DNA of 52,611 bases from Rhodopirellula sp. (GCA_012728855.1 JAAYEH010000512.1:1-52611); one strand, 5' to 3'; numbered from the stretch's first letter, positions 35,023-44,136 are shown. Made by a program: numbers and translations. The notes: generated by a model from the sequence alone, not told the origin.

Positions 35023-37083
35023 TCAGGGACGCAGCGAATGTTCCACTGGCCATGAGGCTCGGTCCTCGCTCGGATAGACGCCGATTTTGTCCAGCGGTAT
35101 TGATTGGAAACCGAACTTGTGGGCCGGCGAGTTGTCGGCAAGGCGGAAGTCCGCCGGCGGAGTTCCGGCGAAACGCGGGTCGACGTCGATGAGATTGTCC
35201 TCGAACTTGACCAGGGGCAACGCCTCGGCTTGCGTCCGACCCCAGGGACCACCCCAGCAGATGTTGCGGGCCATGACGTTGCCCTTGGGAGCCAGCGGTT
35301 CGTCCTCGAGGATGCCCAACAGCTCCGGGTATTTGACCGACCAGGGCGGCTGCCGGTAATTCAACTCGATCAGTTCCTTGGTGGCGAACGTGCCAACGGC
35401 CTTGGCCCAACCGAGACCGCGAGCGTCGATGCTGAACGCGTGGCCGCACTTGATGAACAGATTGTTGGTCATCAGGTTGTCGCGGCCGCCACCGATGAGG
35501 ATTGCCGTGGCCACGTCGTAGAAGATGTTGCCGGAGATGTCGGCGGACGAGAAGCAGTCGTCCAGATAGACGCCCTGGCAGCCCTTGCCCTGGAAGCCGT
35601 GGATGTTGTGCAAGTAGTTGTAGCGGATTTTGTGGCCCCGCATCGACCAGGTTTCGTCGGGGGGAGACGTGTAGATCGCTCCCGCGTCGTTCGACTGGAA
35701 GACCGAGCTGTGGATCTCGTTGTACTCGATCGTCTGGTCGTTGCCGGTGAAGCCGATGGCGATGTGCGGCACGTTTTCGATCAGGTTGTGGGTAGCGCGG
35801 TTGCCCACCCCGAACACCGTAATTGCTTGCTGGTAGACCGGATCCCAGCGGGCCGTGTGATGGATGTGGTTGTTGTCGGCGTAGTGGCTGGCGGGCGTGA
35901 GAGTTTTGCGGTCGCCGCCTTCCAGATGAACTCCGCCCTGGCCCGTCTGGTAGATGTCGCAGCCGACGACACCATGTCTGGTGCCGCCGTAGACCTTGAC
36001 GGCCCAGTTGCCCATGTTGCGGATCGTGCAGGCCACCACGCGAACGTCGGCGCCGCCTTTCACGACCATCGCGCTGCCTCGGCCGGCCTCGAACAGCAAG
36101 CCGCGAAAGGCAACGTGGCAGGCGCCGTCAAGTTGCACCAGATCGCGGACCAGCGAGACAACAACCTTGCCCGCCGAGAGAGGCGCCGGAGGCCAGAAGT
36201 AGAGCGTTGCCGTGTCGCGGTCGAGATACCATTCGCCGGGGCTGTCGAGTTCGGAGAGGACGTTTTGGGCGTAGAACCACTGTCCCGCACGCACGCGGAA
36301 GCTTTGGCCGGCCCGCGGCCCGAGGCTGAGAGTGCGGGCTTCCGGGTCCACACTGCAAAGGGGAATGCGGAGGTCGGACCAGTCATACGCCCAAAAGCCG
36401 TGCAGCCAGACGTCCTTCTCCTTGGTCCAACGGGCCGGCCGCGGATCTTCGCACACGAACTTGCCTTCGGGGCTCGTAACGATGCCGGTTCCAGGCTGGC
36501 CGCTGGCGTCCAGGGCGCGGGCGATGAACATGTATCCGGAGTTCGGGTAACGGGCCAGCGTCATCGGCTTTTCCTGAAAGAAGACTTCCAGCCCCGGATC
36601 GGACTGGTAGCTTTTCGCCGCACCAATGCCTTCCAGGTCGGTGATGCCCTGGACCTTCAGGTCCGCCTGCCAGACTTGCCCCCGCGCCGATTCGTCGAGG
36701 CGGGCCAGCGCGGCCGCGTCGGCAACCGGTTCCCATCCGGTCACCTCGCGACCGCCGACCAGCCGCACCGTTTCGCCCCGGCTCACCCGGTAGATGATCG
36801 GAGTTGACGGAGTTCCACTGTCCTTCGCCGTCAGTTGCAGAGGCTGGGACCGTTGGTATGTGCCACCGCGCAGTTCGACAGTGAAGCCGTCCTCGGCCAG
36901 ACCAACGGCGGCTTTGCGCTGGCGGATTTCGTCTCTGGCACGCTCGAGCGTGGCGAACGGCCGGTCCGCAGTGCCGGGGTTGGCATCATTGCCGTCTGCA
37001 GCCACATACAAAGTGGTGGCGGCCGCGGCATGAGATGCCAGTCCCAGCAGGGCTGCCGTCATGAAGATCGCTAGAGTTCTCAT
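35023..37083 (-). CDS. Secreted right-handed beta-helix protein (shorter paralogue)
   Basis: A 686-residue protein starting at ATG 37083, with AGGAGA upstream. The signal peptide (MRTLAIFMTAALLGLAS, cleavage near AAA-TT) precedes LYVAADGNDANPGTADRPFATLERARDEI, matching the cap of the 30579 protein closely (YVAPTGNDAGAGTKEKPLATLQRARD). Helix turns include GTRHGVVGCDIYQTGQGGVHLEGG, NNHIHHTARWDP, THNLIENVPHIAI, YNEIHSSVFQSNDAG and YNYLHNIHGFQG. It ends in a short conserved segment DPRFAGTPPADFRLADNSPAHKFGF found in many planctomycete beta-helix proteins. The paralogy suggests duplication. Enzymatic class unknown. Confidence 0.88.
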   Translation of the reverse strand: MRTLAIFMTAALLGLASHAAAATTLYVAADGNDANPGTADRPFATLERARDEIRQRKAAVGLAEDGFTVELRGGTYQRSQPLQLTAKDSGTPSTPIIYRVSRGETVRLVGGREVTGWEPVADAAALARLDESARGQVWQADLKVQGITDLEGIGAAKSYQSDPGLEVFFQEKPMTLARYPNSGYMFIARALDASGQPGTGIVTSPEGKFVCEDPRPARWTKEKDVWLHGFWAYDWSDLRIPLCSVDPEARTLSLGPRAGQSFRVRAGQWFYAQNVLSELDSPGEWYLDRDTATLYFWPPAPLSAGKVVVSLVRDLVQLDGACHVAFRGLLFEAGRGSAMVVKGGADVRVVACTIRNMGNWAVKVYGGTRHGVVGCDIYQTGQGGVHLEGGDRKTLTPASHYADNNHIHHTARWDPVYQQAITVFGVGNRATHNLIENVPHIAIGFTGNDQTIEYNEIHSSVFQSNDAGAIYTSPPDETWSMRGHKIRYNYLHNIHGFQGKGCQGVYLDDCFSSADISGNIFYDVATAILIGGGRDNLMTNNLFIKCGHAFSIDARGLGWAKAVGTFATKELIELNYRQPPWSVKYPELLGILEDEPLAPKGNVMARNICWGGPWGRTQAEALPLVKFEDNLIDVDPRFAGTPPADFRLADNSPAHKFGFQSIPLDKIGVYPSEDRASWPVEHSLRP

Positions 37084-37310
37084 CGTTCATCTCCTGTTGC
37101 TGGTGGTGCGACTGGAAGTGTAATCTCCCCGCGTCCCGGGTGCCAGGGCGGCCATCGGATTATGCATGGTGGATCGGCGTCCTGAACTGGAATTCGCGGC
37201 GGTGGTGCAGGAGGATCGTTTGGCGGCGGGCGCGACGTGAGAGCGTGACGGCCTCGCGAGCGCAAGCTACAATGCGGGAATGCGAGACACTTTCACCGAA
37301 GGTAATCACC

Positions 37311-38405
37311 ATGCAACGCACCGTCCTTCTCATTACCGCCCTGCTGTTGGCTCTGCTGGCCTCGCCGTTGCCCGCGGCGGCAGAACCGGTAGACATGATC
37401 CAGCGCACCGAGCAGTTGAAGAATCTGAAATGGGGCATGTTCATCTGCTGGTCGTTCAGCACGTTCTCCGGCAAGGAGTGGACGCCGGGTGTTACCGACG
37501 TGAGCTTCTTCAAAGCCACCGGCTGCGACACCGATCAGTGGGCCCGCACGGCCAAGAGTGCCGGCATGGGCTACATCCTTTTTCTCACCAAGCACCACGA
37601 CGGGTTCTGCCTCTGGGATACGAAGACCACCGACCGTAAGGTGACCAGGTCGCCGCTCGGCCGCGACGTGCTCGCCGAGTTGAAGAAGTCCTGTGACAAG
37701 CACGGTATCAAGCTGGCGCTCTACTTCTCCGAAGGCGACTGGACTTGGCCAGACGCCGTGGACGGCAAAGGCCGCACCGGTGGAGGAACCAATCCGGAAG
37801 TGAAGAAAGCTCAACTGAAGGAGCTGCTCACCCAGTACGGCCGCATCGAGTACATTTGGTTCGACCATGCCGTCGGCGACGGTGGCCTCAGCCACCAGGA
37901 AACCCTCGCCTGGTGCAAGTCGTTCCAGAGCGGCTGCTTCATTGGATTCAACCACGGCGACCAGCAGGGCGCGGATATCCGACTCGGCGAAATGGGCCGC
38001 CCCGGGCCGCTGGACGACCATGCCGCGGCCGGCCCGCACATGAAAGATTCGCCCAGCAGTAGTTACCAACTGGCTGAGTTTACCTACCCGATCCTGCCTC
38101 CCCACAAAGGCGGCGCGATGTGGTTCTACTCGCTGCCGATTCACGATGCGCTCTGCCACACGGCCGAAAAGCTCTATGGCGACTACCTCGGCGCGGTCAA
38201 ATTTGGCAACATCTTCTCGCTCGACGTGGGGCCCGACTACTCGGGCCGGCTCCGCCAGATCGACGTCGAGACCCTCGGCCAAGTCGCCGAGATGATCCGC
38301 GCCGGCCGGTCCGGCGTTGGCGCCCCGCCGACTCCACAGAAACCAACGGAGACCGGCGAGGCTTCGATCCGGGGCTTGCAGCCTTACAAGCGGATTCGGC
38401 AATGA
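37311..38405 (+). CDS. Secreted GH29-family alpha-L-fucosidase-like protein
   Basis: A 364-residue protein starting at ATG 37311, with AAGG upstream and a signal peptide (MQRTVLLITALLLALL, cleavage near AAA-EP). LKWGMFICWSFSTFSGKEW, TKHHDGFCLWDTKTTD, LYFSEGDWTWPD and EYIWFDHAVGDGG mark the TIM barrel of GH29; Asp185 in WFDH is at the nucleophile position (usually WFDG). The C-terminal part FGNIFSLDVGPDYSGRL closes the barrel and the short tail has no extra binding module. GH29 removes alpha-linked fucose with retention. It is the only plus-strand gene between two minus-strand runs. The His after the nucleophile is unusual and may alter specificity. Confidence 0.88.
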   Translation: MQRTVLLITALLLALLASPLPAAAEPVDMIQRTEQLKNLKWGMFICWSFSTFSGKEWTPGVTDVSFFKATGCDTDQWARTAKSAGMGYILFLTKHHDGFCLWDTKTTDRKVTRSPLGRDVLAELKKSCDKHGIKLALYFSEGDWTWPDAVDGKGRTGGGTNPEVKKAQLKELLTQYGRIEYIWFDHAVGDGGLSHQETLAWCKSFQSGCFIGFNHGDQQGADIRLGEMGRPGPLDDHAAAGPHMKDSPSSSYQLAEFTYPILPPHKGGAMWFYSLPIHDALCHTAEKLYGDYLGAVKFGNIFSLDVGPDYSGRLRQIDVETLGQVAEMIRAGRSGVGAPPTPQKPTETGEASIRGLQPYKRIRQ

Positions 38406-38431
38406 CCAGACCGACGTTGAGTTGCAGTTGT

Positions 38432-40249
38432 CTATTGCCCCTCTTTCCTCACGACCGAAAGCGTATACGGCTTGTCCGGCTTGGTATTCACGCAGCCGGG
38501 GAAGACACGGTCGAAGTTGGCGGCAATCAGCTCCTTGCCGCGCACGACGACTTCACTGGGACCGTCCAGCAAGCCGTCCGAGCCGTCGTTGTCGCCGTCC
38601 TGGGCCACCGTCTCGACCCGGCCGTCGAGCGTCACCGCTCGGATCGCGTTGGCCAGGATGTCGGCCACGTAGATCTTCCGCGACTGACGGTCGAAGAAGA
38701 TCCCATCTGCCGACTTCATGCAGCCGGTTGGCGTGATCACCTTCCGCGCAACGACCTTGCCCGAGCGGTCGAGTTCAAATCGTTCGATCGCCGCATCGCC
38801 GCAGTTGGCCACGTACAGGTTGCCGCGGTCATCGAAATCGATGCCGTCCGCACCGACCGGGATCTCCTTGCACAGAGTCTTCTGGGTTGCGACCAGGTGC
38901 GGATCGTCCCCCGTGTGTTTGATTTGTGCATTGCGCTCGTCGAGCCGGAACCGATAGATCGCACTGCTGACCGCGCCGTCGTCGGTCGTACCGATTGCCG
39001 AATCGGTCACGTAGACGAATCCGTCGCGGATTGCCACGCCGTTGGCGACGTTCAGTCCCTGCGCAACCACATCGACGCGGCCCGGCTTGCCGGCGACCAC
39101 CCGGACGCGCAGGAGTCGCGAGTTGTCGGGCGTCTCGTCCATGAACTGGCAGTCGGCCACATAGAGGTCGCCCGAGAGGGCTTCGCGGACGCCCATCGGA
39201 TAGACTCGCCCGGTTTCAGGATGTGGCGGCAATTTGCAGAACAGCGAGACCTGATCGTTCGTCGAAACCCTCATCAGCACGCCGGGTGAAGTCGGATCGG
39301 TGAAATTCGGTACCGAGAGAATGATCGTGCCGTCGGCCAGCACGGCCATGGCGTCCGGTGTATTGCAGTAATCCGGCAGGACGAGCGAGCGACGGTCCTT
39401 GTTGAGCAGTTTGTCCATAACGAAACAGACGGCGTTCATGCTGTCGTCGTAGTCGGTCGCGTGACCGCCGTTGGGCCGGTCGATCAGCAGCACCGGGCGT
39501 CCCTGTTTCTTGAGTTCGCCGAACAGTCGCCGCACGCTGTCCGGCGGAACGCTCCTGTCGCGTCCGCCCACCGTGGCAGCCATCGGCATCGCCAGTCGCG
39601 AGGCGCCCAACTCGGCGCTGCGCCGCCGGTACTCGTCGGGCACCTCCGCTTTCGTGCCGCCAAACGAACGCGCGATGGCGTCTTGAAAGCCTTCGTACTC
39701 GACGTGATTGGCCGTTCCGTTGAGCGCCACGACTCCATCGACCCTGTCCGGGTAGAGCGCGGCCAGCGTCAGCGCCGAGCTTGCGCCCATCGAGCCTCCG
39801 CACACGATCGTGTGGCGCACCGGATAGCGCGATTGAAGCTCGTCGAGCATCTGAAGCACGTCTGCCTCCGCCTGCGGCCCCATCCATGACGTCGTGGCGC
39901 GATAGTCGGGGGAAACGAAGATCATACGATAGCGGGCCGCCGCGTCGCGCAATGCCCGGCATTCGTCGCGCGGATTGCGGATGAACTGCCAGCGATCGCT
40001 CCCATGCCCGTGCAGCGCGACGAGCAGATCAACAGGTCCGGTCGTGTCGATTCCTTTCGGGAGCATGACGACGTATCGCTGAGTCGAGCCGTCCGAGCGG
40101 GCCGTAAAGGCAACGTCGATGGGCTCCTGCCACGGAGTATCCGCCGTTTGGGCCACCGCGATCCCGAAGCCGCAAAGCATGGCGAGGGCGCTGACTCCCA
40201 GGCGAAGCGAACCGGCAGTAGTTCGACGGAATTGAAGTTGGCAATGCAT
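38432..40249 (-). CDS. Secreted alpha/beta-hydrolase esterase fused to SMP-30/NHL-type beta-propeller
   Basis: A 605-residue protein starting at ATG 40249, with GGGAG eight bases upstream and a signal peptide (hydrophobic stretch ending IAVAQ-TA). Residues about 40-290 are an esterase (PF00326/PHB-depolymerase-like): LLVALHGHGSDRW, CGGSMGASSALTLAALYP with Ser153, VGGRDRSVPPDSV with Asp231, and NGGHATDYDD with His263, a complete triad. Residues about 300-600 are an SMP-30/gluconolactonase-like propeller with repeated motifs: VLADGTIILSVPNF, NVANGVAIRDGFVYVTD, GADGIDFDDRGNLYVAN, KSADGIFFDRQSRKIYVAD. Joining an esterase to a sugar-lactonase-type propeller in one chain is uncommon. It lies 12 bp downstream of the DUF4838 gene, as its operon partner. 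Confidence 0.88.
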   Translation of the reverse strand: MHCQLQFRRTTAGSLRLGVSALAMLCGFGIAVAQTADTPWQEPIDVAFTARSDGSTQRYVVMLPKGIDTTGPVDLLVALHGHGSDRWQFIRNPRDECRALRDAAARYRMIFVSPDYRATTSWMGPQAEADVLQMLDELQSRYPVRHTIVCGGSMGASSALTLAALYPDRVDGVVALNGTANHVEYEGFQDAIARSFGGTKAEVPDEYRRRSAELGASRLAMPMAATVGGRDRSVPPDSVRRLFGELKKQGRPVLLIDRPNGGHATDYDDSMNAVCFVMDKLLNKDRRSLVLPDYCNTPDAMAVLADGTIILSVPNFTDPTSPGVLMRVSTNDQVSLFCKLPPHPETGRVYPMGVREALSGDLYVADCQFMDETPDNSRLLRVRVVAGKPGRVDVVAQGLNVANGVAIRDGFVYVTDSAIGTTDDGAVSSAIYRFRLDERNAQIKHTGDDPHLVATQKTLCKEIPVGADGIDFDDRGNLYVANCGDAAIERFELDRSGKVVARKVITPTGCMKSADGIFFDRQSRKIYVADILANAIRAVTLDGRVETVAQDGDNDGSDGLLDGPSEVVVRGKELIAANFDRVFPGCVNTKPDKPYTLSVVRKEGQ

Positions 40250-40261
40250 CTTGGTTTCTCC

Positions 40262-41395
40262 CTAGTTTATTTTCTCTGCTGCCTGCGGCCGGCCGTCCAC
40301 GCAGCGCCAGCGGCGCAGGCCCTCGCCGTAGGCTTCCACCGGGGCGACGCCCCACCGCTTCACGTAGTCGCTGTCGACCCACGCGGCGAACGTGGTCACA
40401 TGCCGGATGCCGCGGCGGGCATAGGCGTCGAGGTCGTCGCGAAACACATCGTCGTGCCAGGGAATCTCCACGGTCTTCTCCCGTTTCCAGCCGGAGAATC
40501 GCGACACGTCGAGCCAGTATTCCAGCGCCTGCGCGCCGTCGCGGCCAAACCAGGCGAGATTGGCGTCCAGCGCGTCCAGCATCTGCCCATGCGTCAGGTT
40601 GCCGCGGCTGGTCTTTGCCTCGCGCTGGCTGAACGGCGTGTCGTAGCGTCGCTCGATGGGGGCGTACTCCAGGAAAATGCCCGGCTCCGGTTTCACCAGC
40701 TTGGGCGCCTCCAACGTGTTGAAGTAGGCTAGATGCGCGAGCGTCGCCCGCTCGTCCACGCGACGGATGGCGCGCAAGACGTGGTTTTCCAGCAGCAGCG
40801 CCTGGTCGCTTTCAGAAAACTCCCGGCACTTCGGACAGCGGCACATCGGTCGGCCATCATCAATCCAGTAGAAGTAACGGCCGGTGGTGGACCGCAGCGC
40901 CTGCGTGTAACGCGCCGCATTTTCCGCGACCACCTCCAGCGCGGCGGCCGAATGCACGCAGAGGTTGAAATCTCGCACGCGCTCCCCCTTCTCGTTCATG
41001 CGGAACATGGCGGGGTCTTTGTCGAACAGGTCGCGAGGCAGCAGGTCGCCCATCGCGTGCAATTCGTGTTCGACGGCGATGCCGTGGCGCCGGCAACCCT
41101 CAAGAAAGCGCTGCCCTGCGTCCGTTTGGACAAACGCCGCGATCTCGCCCGGGCGGATGTGCGTGGCCAGCGTGGTCAGACCGGCCTGCTTCGCCAGCGC
41201 CGGCCAGTCGTAGGTCGTCATGTCCTTGACCACCAGCACCGCGCCGCGCGTCCTGAACCAAGGCTCGGCGGCGTTTCCATCTTCCGCGCCCGATGCTCGC
41301 CCAGCCAGCGCCGCCAGGCAAGAACCGGCACCAAGCGAACCGAGAAAGTCTCTCCGCGACAATGAACACGAACGGGTGGAACTTCGCGTCGTCAT
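40262..41395 (-). CDS. Twin-arginine-exported DUF4838 protein
   Basis: A 377-residue protein starting at ATG 41395, with GAGGAAA upstream. The N-terminal SRRDFLGSLGAGSCLAALAG is a Tat signal, meaning export in folded form. The body has the DUF4838 marks: YFYWIDDGRPMCRCPKCREF (a short Cys cluster), NHVLRAIRRVDE, FLEYAPIERRYDTPFS and ALEYWLDVSRFSGWKRE. DUF4838 is a TIM-barrel-like domain related to GH20/GH67-type glycosidases; its activity has not been settled in my knowledge. It precedes the esterase-propeller gene by 12 bp on the same strand. Confidence 0.85.
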   Translation of the reverse strand: MTTRSSTRSCSLSRRDFLGSLGAGSCLAALAGRASGAEDGNAAEPWFRTRGAVLVVKDMTTYDWPALAKQAGLTTLATHIRPGEIAAFVQTDAGQRFLEGCRRHGIAVEHELHAMGDLLPRDLFDKDPAMFRMNEKGERVRDFNLCVHSAAALEVVAENAARYTQALRSTTGRYFYWIDDGRPMCRCPKCREFSESDQALLLENHVLRAIRRVDERATLAHLAYFNTLEAPKLVKPEPGIFLEYAPIERRYDTPFSQREAKTSRGNLTHGQMLDALDANLAWFGRDGAQALEYWLDVSRFSGWKREKTVEIPWHDDVFRDDLDAYARRGIRHVTTFAAWVDSDYVKRWGVAPVEAYGEGLRRWRCVDGRPQAAEKIN

Positions 41396-41616
41396 GTCTG
41401 GTTTCCTCGGATGGTTAGAGATGACTCAAGAATAACTTCCCCATTTGACGGTCAATGAGAGACGCACCCGACAGCATGTTGAGTATAGGGTGTGGATTGC
41501 ACAGGAGTCAACTGAGATAACGGAGATGATCTCTCTGTTGCCTCTGTTCTCTCCTGTTCCATCTACTGGCTCCCGTTCCCAACGTTCAAACGAGGAAGTT
41601 ATTCCTGACTCGTTCC

Positions 41617-43200
41617 TCAGTTGCCGGGTCTGGGGTTCGGTTCAGAGCGTTTGGCGGGGGCGGAATCATGCTCGGGGTTCGCAACCGGCATCTGCGCGCC
41701 GACCGACTTCCGCCACGCCGCCAGTTTGCCGCGGAGCGTGGTAGCCAGTTCCGGCATCCGCTCGGCCAGGTTCGTCGTCTCGGCCAGATCGGTTCGCAGG
41801 TTGTAGAGTTCGGCGCGGCCGTCCTCGTCGAATTCGATGAGCTTGTAGTCCCCCTGCCGCACGGCCCCGTAGGGAGTTTGCGGGAAGACGTTGTAGTGTG
41901 GATAGTGCCAGTAGATCGCGTCGCGACCCGGCTTGCCCTCTTGCTTCAACGTCGGCACCAGGTCCGCGCCGTCCACGGCGGCGTTATGCTGCCGATCGCC
42001 GCGGGCGCCGGTCATGGCCAGAATCGTCGGATAGAAGTCGACGCTCGTGACCGGCTCGCGGCAAACGCTGCCGGGGAGCGTGACGCCGGGCCAGCGGACG
42101 ATCAGCGGCACGCGATGCCCGCCTTCGTGGGCGCTGCCCTTGCCCTCGCGCAGCGGGGCGTTGCAGGTTCCACCCGGCTTGCCTCCGTAACCGCTATAGC
42201 CGCCGTTGTCGGAGGTGAAGAAGACAACGGTCCGGTCAGCGATGTCCAACGCGTCAAGTTTCTCCATGACGCGACCCACGCTCTGGTCCATGCTCTCGAT
42301 CATGGCGGCATAAACCGGGTTGTCTTGCTTCAAACCGGGGCGCAGTTTGGCGCGGTACTGCTCCGTGAGTTCCGGCTTGGCCTGCAACGGGGTATGGACA
42401 GCGTAGTGCGAGAAGTAGAGGAAGAAGGGACGCTCGCGATTGGCTTCGATCAGCGTCAGCGCCTCGTCGGTCAGCCGGTCGGTGAGATACTCTCCCGGTT
42501 TTCCGCCCGCAAATACATCGGGCACGGGACCGCCGTGATAACGCGTTGCCTCAGAGCCTATCCCAGAACCGCCGGGGACTGGCTCATTTTGCGGAGTCTT
42601 CGGAGCAAAATGTGCCTGTCCCCTTCTCCGCTCGCGGTTTTGGGATAGGCTCTTGGCCGGATCGTCGTGGGCGTAGGGCCAGAAATAACTTCCGGGCGCG
42701 CCGCTGTGGTTGCCGGCGATATTCACATCAAAACCCTGATTCTGCGGCAGAAAGGGCGCTTTGCCAAGATGCCACTTGCCCACCGCGGCGGTGGCGTAGC
42801 CAGCCGTCCGGAGTGCCTCGGCCAAGGTGACTTCCTCCAGGGGCAGTTGCTGATGCCAGTCCGGCGGACGCAGCTTCGCTTTGGGAAACTGCGAGCCTGG
42901 AATCCAGTCGGTCAGATGCAGCCGCGCGGGATATTTGCCGGTGAGGATGCTGGCGCGCGTCGGCGAGCAACAGTTGCAGGCGGCGTAGGCGTCGGTGAAT
43001 CGCATCCCTTGGCCGGCCAGCCGGTCGATGTTCGGCGTCTGGTAGAACTCGCTGCCGTAACAGCCGACGTCAGCCCAACCGAGGTCGTCCATGAGGATGA
43101 ACACGACGTTGGGCCGGGCAGGACTAGCAGCGTCGACGGCCGGTTGCCCGGGCGACCACAGACTCGCGGTCAGGGCCAACAGTTTCGCGATTCTGGACAT
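41617..43200 (-). CDS. Secreted formylglycine-dependent sulfatase with in-frame palindromic insert
   Basis: A 527-residue protein starting at ATG 43200, with AAGGGAG six bases upstream and a signal peptide (MSRIAKLLALTASLW). RPNVVFILMDDLGWADVG carries the metal Asp pair, and NCCSPTRASILTGKYPAR is the C-x-P-x-R motif with Cys78 to become formylglycine. Later SDNGGYSGYGGKPGG and DFYPTILAMTGA are normal. Residues 184-217 come from the 101-bp palindromic element at 42553-42653; they replace a surface-loop region that in other sulfatases is short between the GCDVN-like segment and GGKPGEYLTDRLTDEAL. The reading frame is kept. Sulfatases of this kind remove sulfate esters from polysaccharides. It is last in the IclR-headed operon. 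Confidence 0.93.
   Translation of the reverse strand: MSRIAKLLALTASLWSPGQPAVDAASPARPNVVFILMDDLGWADVGCYGSEFYQTPNIDRLAGQGMRFTDAYAACNCCSPTRASILTGKYPARLHLTDWIPGSQFPKAKLRPPDWHQQLPLEEVTLAEALRTAGYATAAVGKWHLGKAPFLPQNQGFDVNIAGNHSGAPGSYFWPYAHDDPAKSLSQNRERRRGQAHFAPKTPQNEPVPGGSGIGSEATRYHGGPVPDVFAGGKPGEYLTDRLTDEALTLIEANRERPFFLYFSHYAVHTPLQAKPELTEQYRAKLRPGLKQDNPVYAAMIESMDQSVGRVMEKLDALDIADRTVVFFTSDNGGYSGYGGKPGGTCNAPLREGKGSAHEGGHRVPLIVRWPGVTLPGSVCREPVTSVDFYPTILAMTGARGDRQHNAAVDGADLVPTLKQEGKPGRDAIYWHYPHYNVFPQTPYGAVRQGDYKLIEFDEDGRAELYNLRTDLAETTNLAERMPELATTLRGKLAAWRKSVGAQMPVANPEHDSAPAKRSEPNPRPGN
42553..42653. repeat. 101-bp nested palindrome inside the sulfatase gene
   Basis: The same nested structure as the copies at 25937-26036 and 46920-47017: outer arms AGAGCCTATCCC...GGGATAGGCTCT and an inner stem around a 12-base loop. 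Read on the coding (minus) strand it has no stop and gives a peptide with GQAHFAPKTPQNEPVPGG. It inserts 34 codons in total without breaking the sulfatase frame. Confidence 0.93.
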
Positions 43201-43215
43201 GGGGGCTCCCTTCGG

Positions 43216-44136
43216 TCATGGGGACTCGGCGCTGTCCGGAAACGGCCCGGCCATGAACATAGCTTGCGCCGTCTCGCGAATCTGTTGGGGCCGCTTGGCG
43301 CCGCAGAGCGCAGCCGTGACACCCGGCTGCGAGATCGTCCAGCCAACCGCCAGTTGTGCCACCGAGCAGCCGAGGCCCTCGGCAAGAGGGCGCATCCTTT
43401 CGACCTCGTGGAGGTTTCTCTCCCATGCGTCGCCCATGAACAGCGGCGACCGGCGGCGCCAGTCGTCTTCGGCAAACACATGGTCCCGGGTAAACTTGCC
43501 GGTCAACAGGCCCAAGGCCAGCGGCTCGTAGGCCACCAGGCCGACGTTGTGGTCGCGGCACCAGGGCAACACGTCGGCCTCGATGTCGCGCTGCAGCCGG
43601 TTGTAGCGCACCTGGCAGGCGGCGAGCGGACACTCGGCGGCGAATGCCCCCATTTGCGCGACCGACAGGTTCGAGACACCGACCGCTCGTGTCTTGCCTT
43701 CGGTGATCAGGTCGCGGAACAGACCGGCGGAATCGGCCAACGGCGCGTCGTCGGCCGCCGCATGCAGATAGAGCAGGTCGATATGATCGAGTTCCAGACG
43801 CCGCAGGCTTTCCTCAAAATGTCTGCGGAGCAGCTCGGGCCGGCAGGTTAATCGCAACGAGCCGTTGTCGTCCCAGTACACTCCCACCTTGGTGGCCAGG
43901 ACAACCGCGTCGCGGCGTCCGCGCAGCGCGCGGGCGACGCGCCGTTCGCTTTCCCCGTGACGGCCGTACGCGAAGGCGGTATCCAGGTGGTTGACGCCGG
44001 AGTCCAGCGCCGCGTCGATCACGGCCGTCGCCGCCTCGTCGGTCATCGGGCCGCTTGTGATGCCCGCCAGCGGCCAGCAACCCAGGGCCACGGGCGAAAT
44101 CTCCAGATCGGATTGTCCCAAGCGTCGTCTTGTCAT
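43216..44136 (-). CDS. Aldo/keto reductase
   Basis: A 306-residue (alpha/beta)8 oxidoreductase using NADP(H). The catalytic tetrad is complete: Asp52 and Tyr57 (HLDTAFAYG), Lys83 (VLATKVGVYW) and His125 (LLYLHAAAD). The cofactor side is seen in GVSNLSVAQ and AYEPLALGLLTGKF, and the C-terminal SQPGVTAALCGAKRPQQI resembles the NADP-binding loop. It has no signal peptide, so it is cytosolic. It lies five bases downstream of the HZS-alpha-like gene and 15 bases before the sulfatase, so it is third in the operon. Its likely use is reduction of a sugar aldehyde or lactone released by the exported enzymes (inference). Confidence 0.92.
   Translation of the reverse strand: MTRRRLGQSDLEISPVALGCWPLAGITSGPMTDEAATAVIDAALDSGVNHLDTAFAYGRHGESERRVARALRGRRDAVVLATKVGVYWDDNGSLRLTCRPELLRRHFEESLRRLELDHIDLLYLHAAADDAPLADSAGLFRDLITEGKTRAVGVSNLSVAQMGAFAAECPLAACQVRYNRLQRDIEADVLPWCRDHNVGLVAYEPLALGLLTGKFTRDHVFAEDDWRRRSPLFMGDAWERNLHEVERMRPLAEGLGCSVAQLAVGWTISQPGVTAALCGAKRPQQIRETAQAMFMAGPFPDSAESP

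Noticed and set aside
35104..36807. 567-residue plus-strand ORF opposite the second beta-helix gene
   Set aside because: Antisense shadow; the Val/Asp/Arg-rich repeats reflect codon bias of the beta-helix gene on the other strand.
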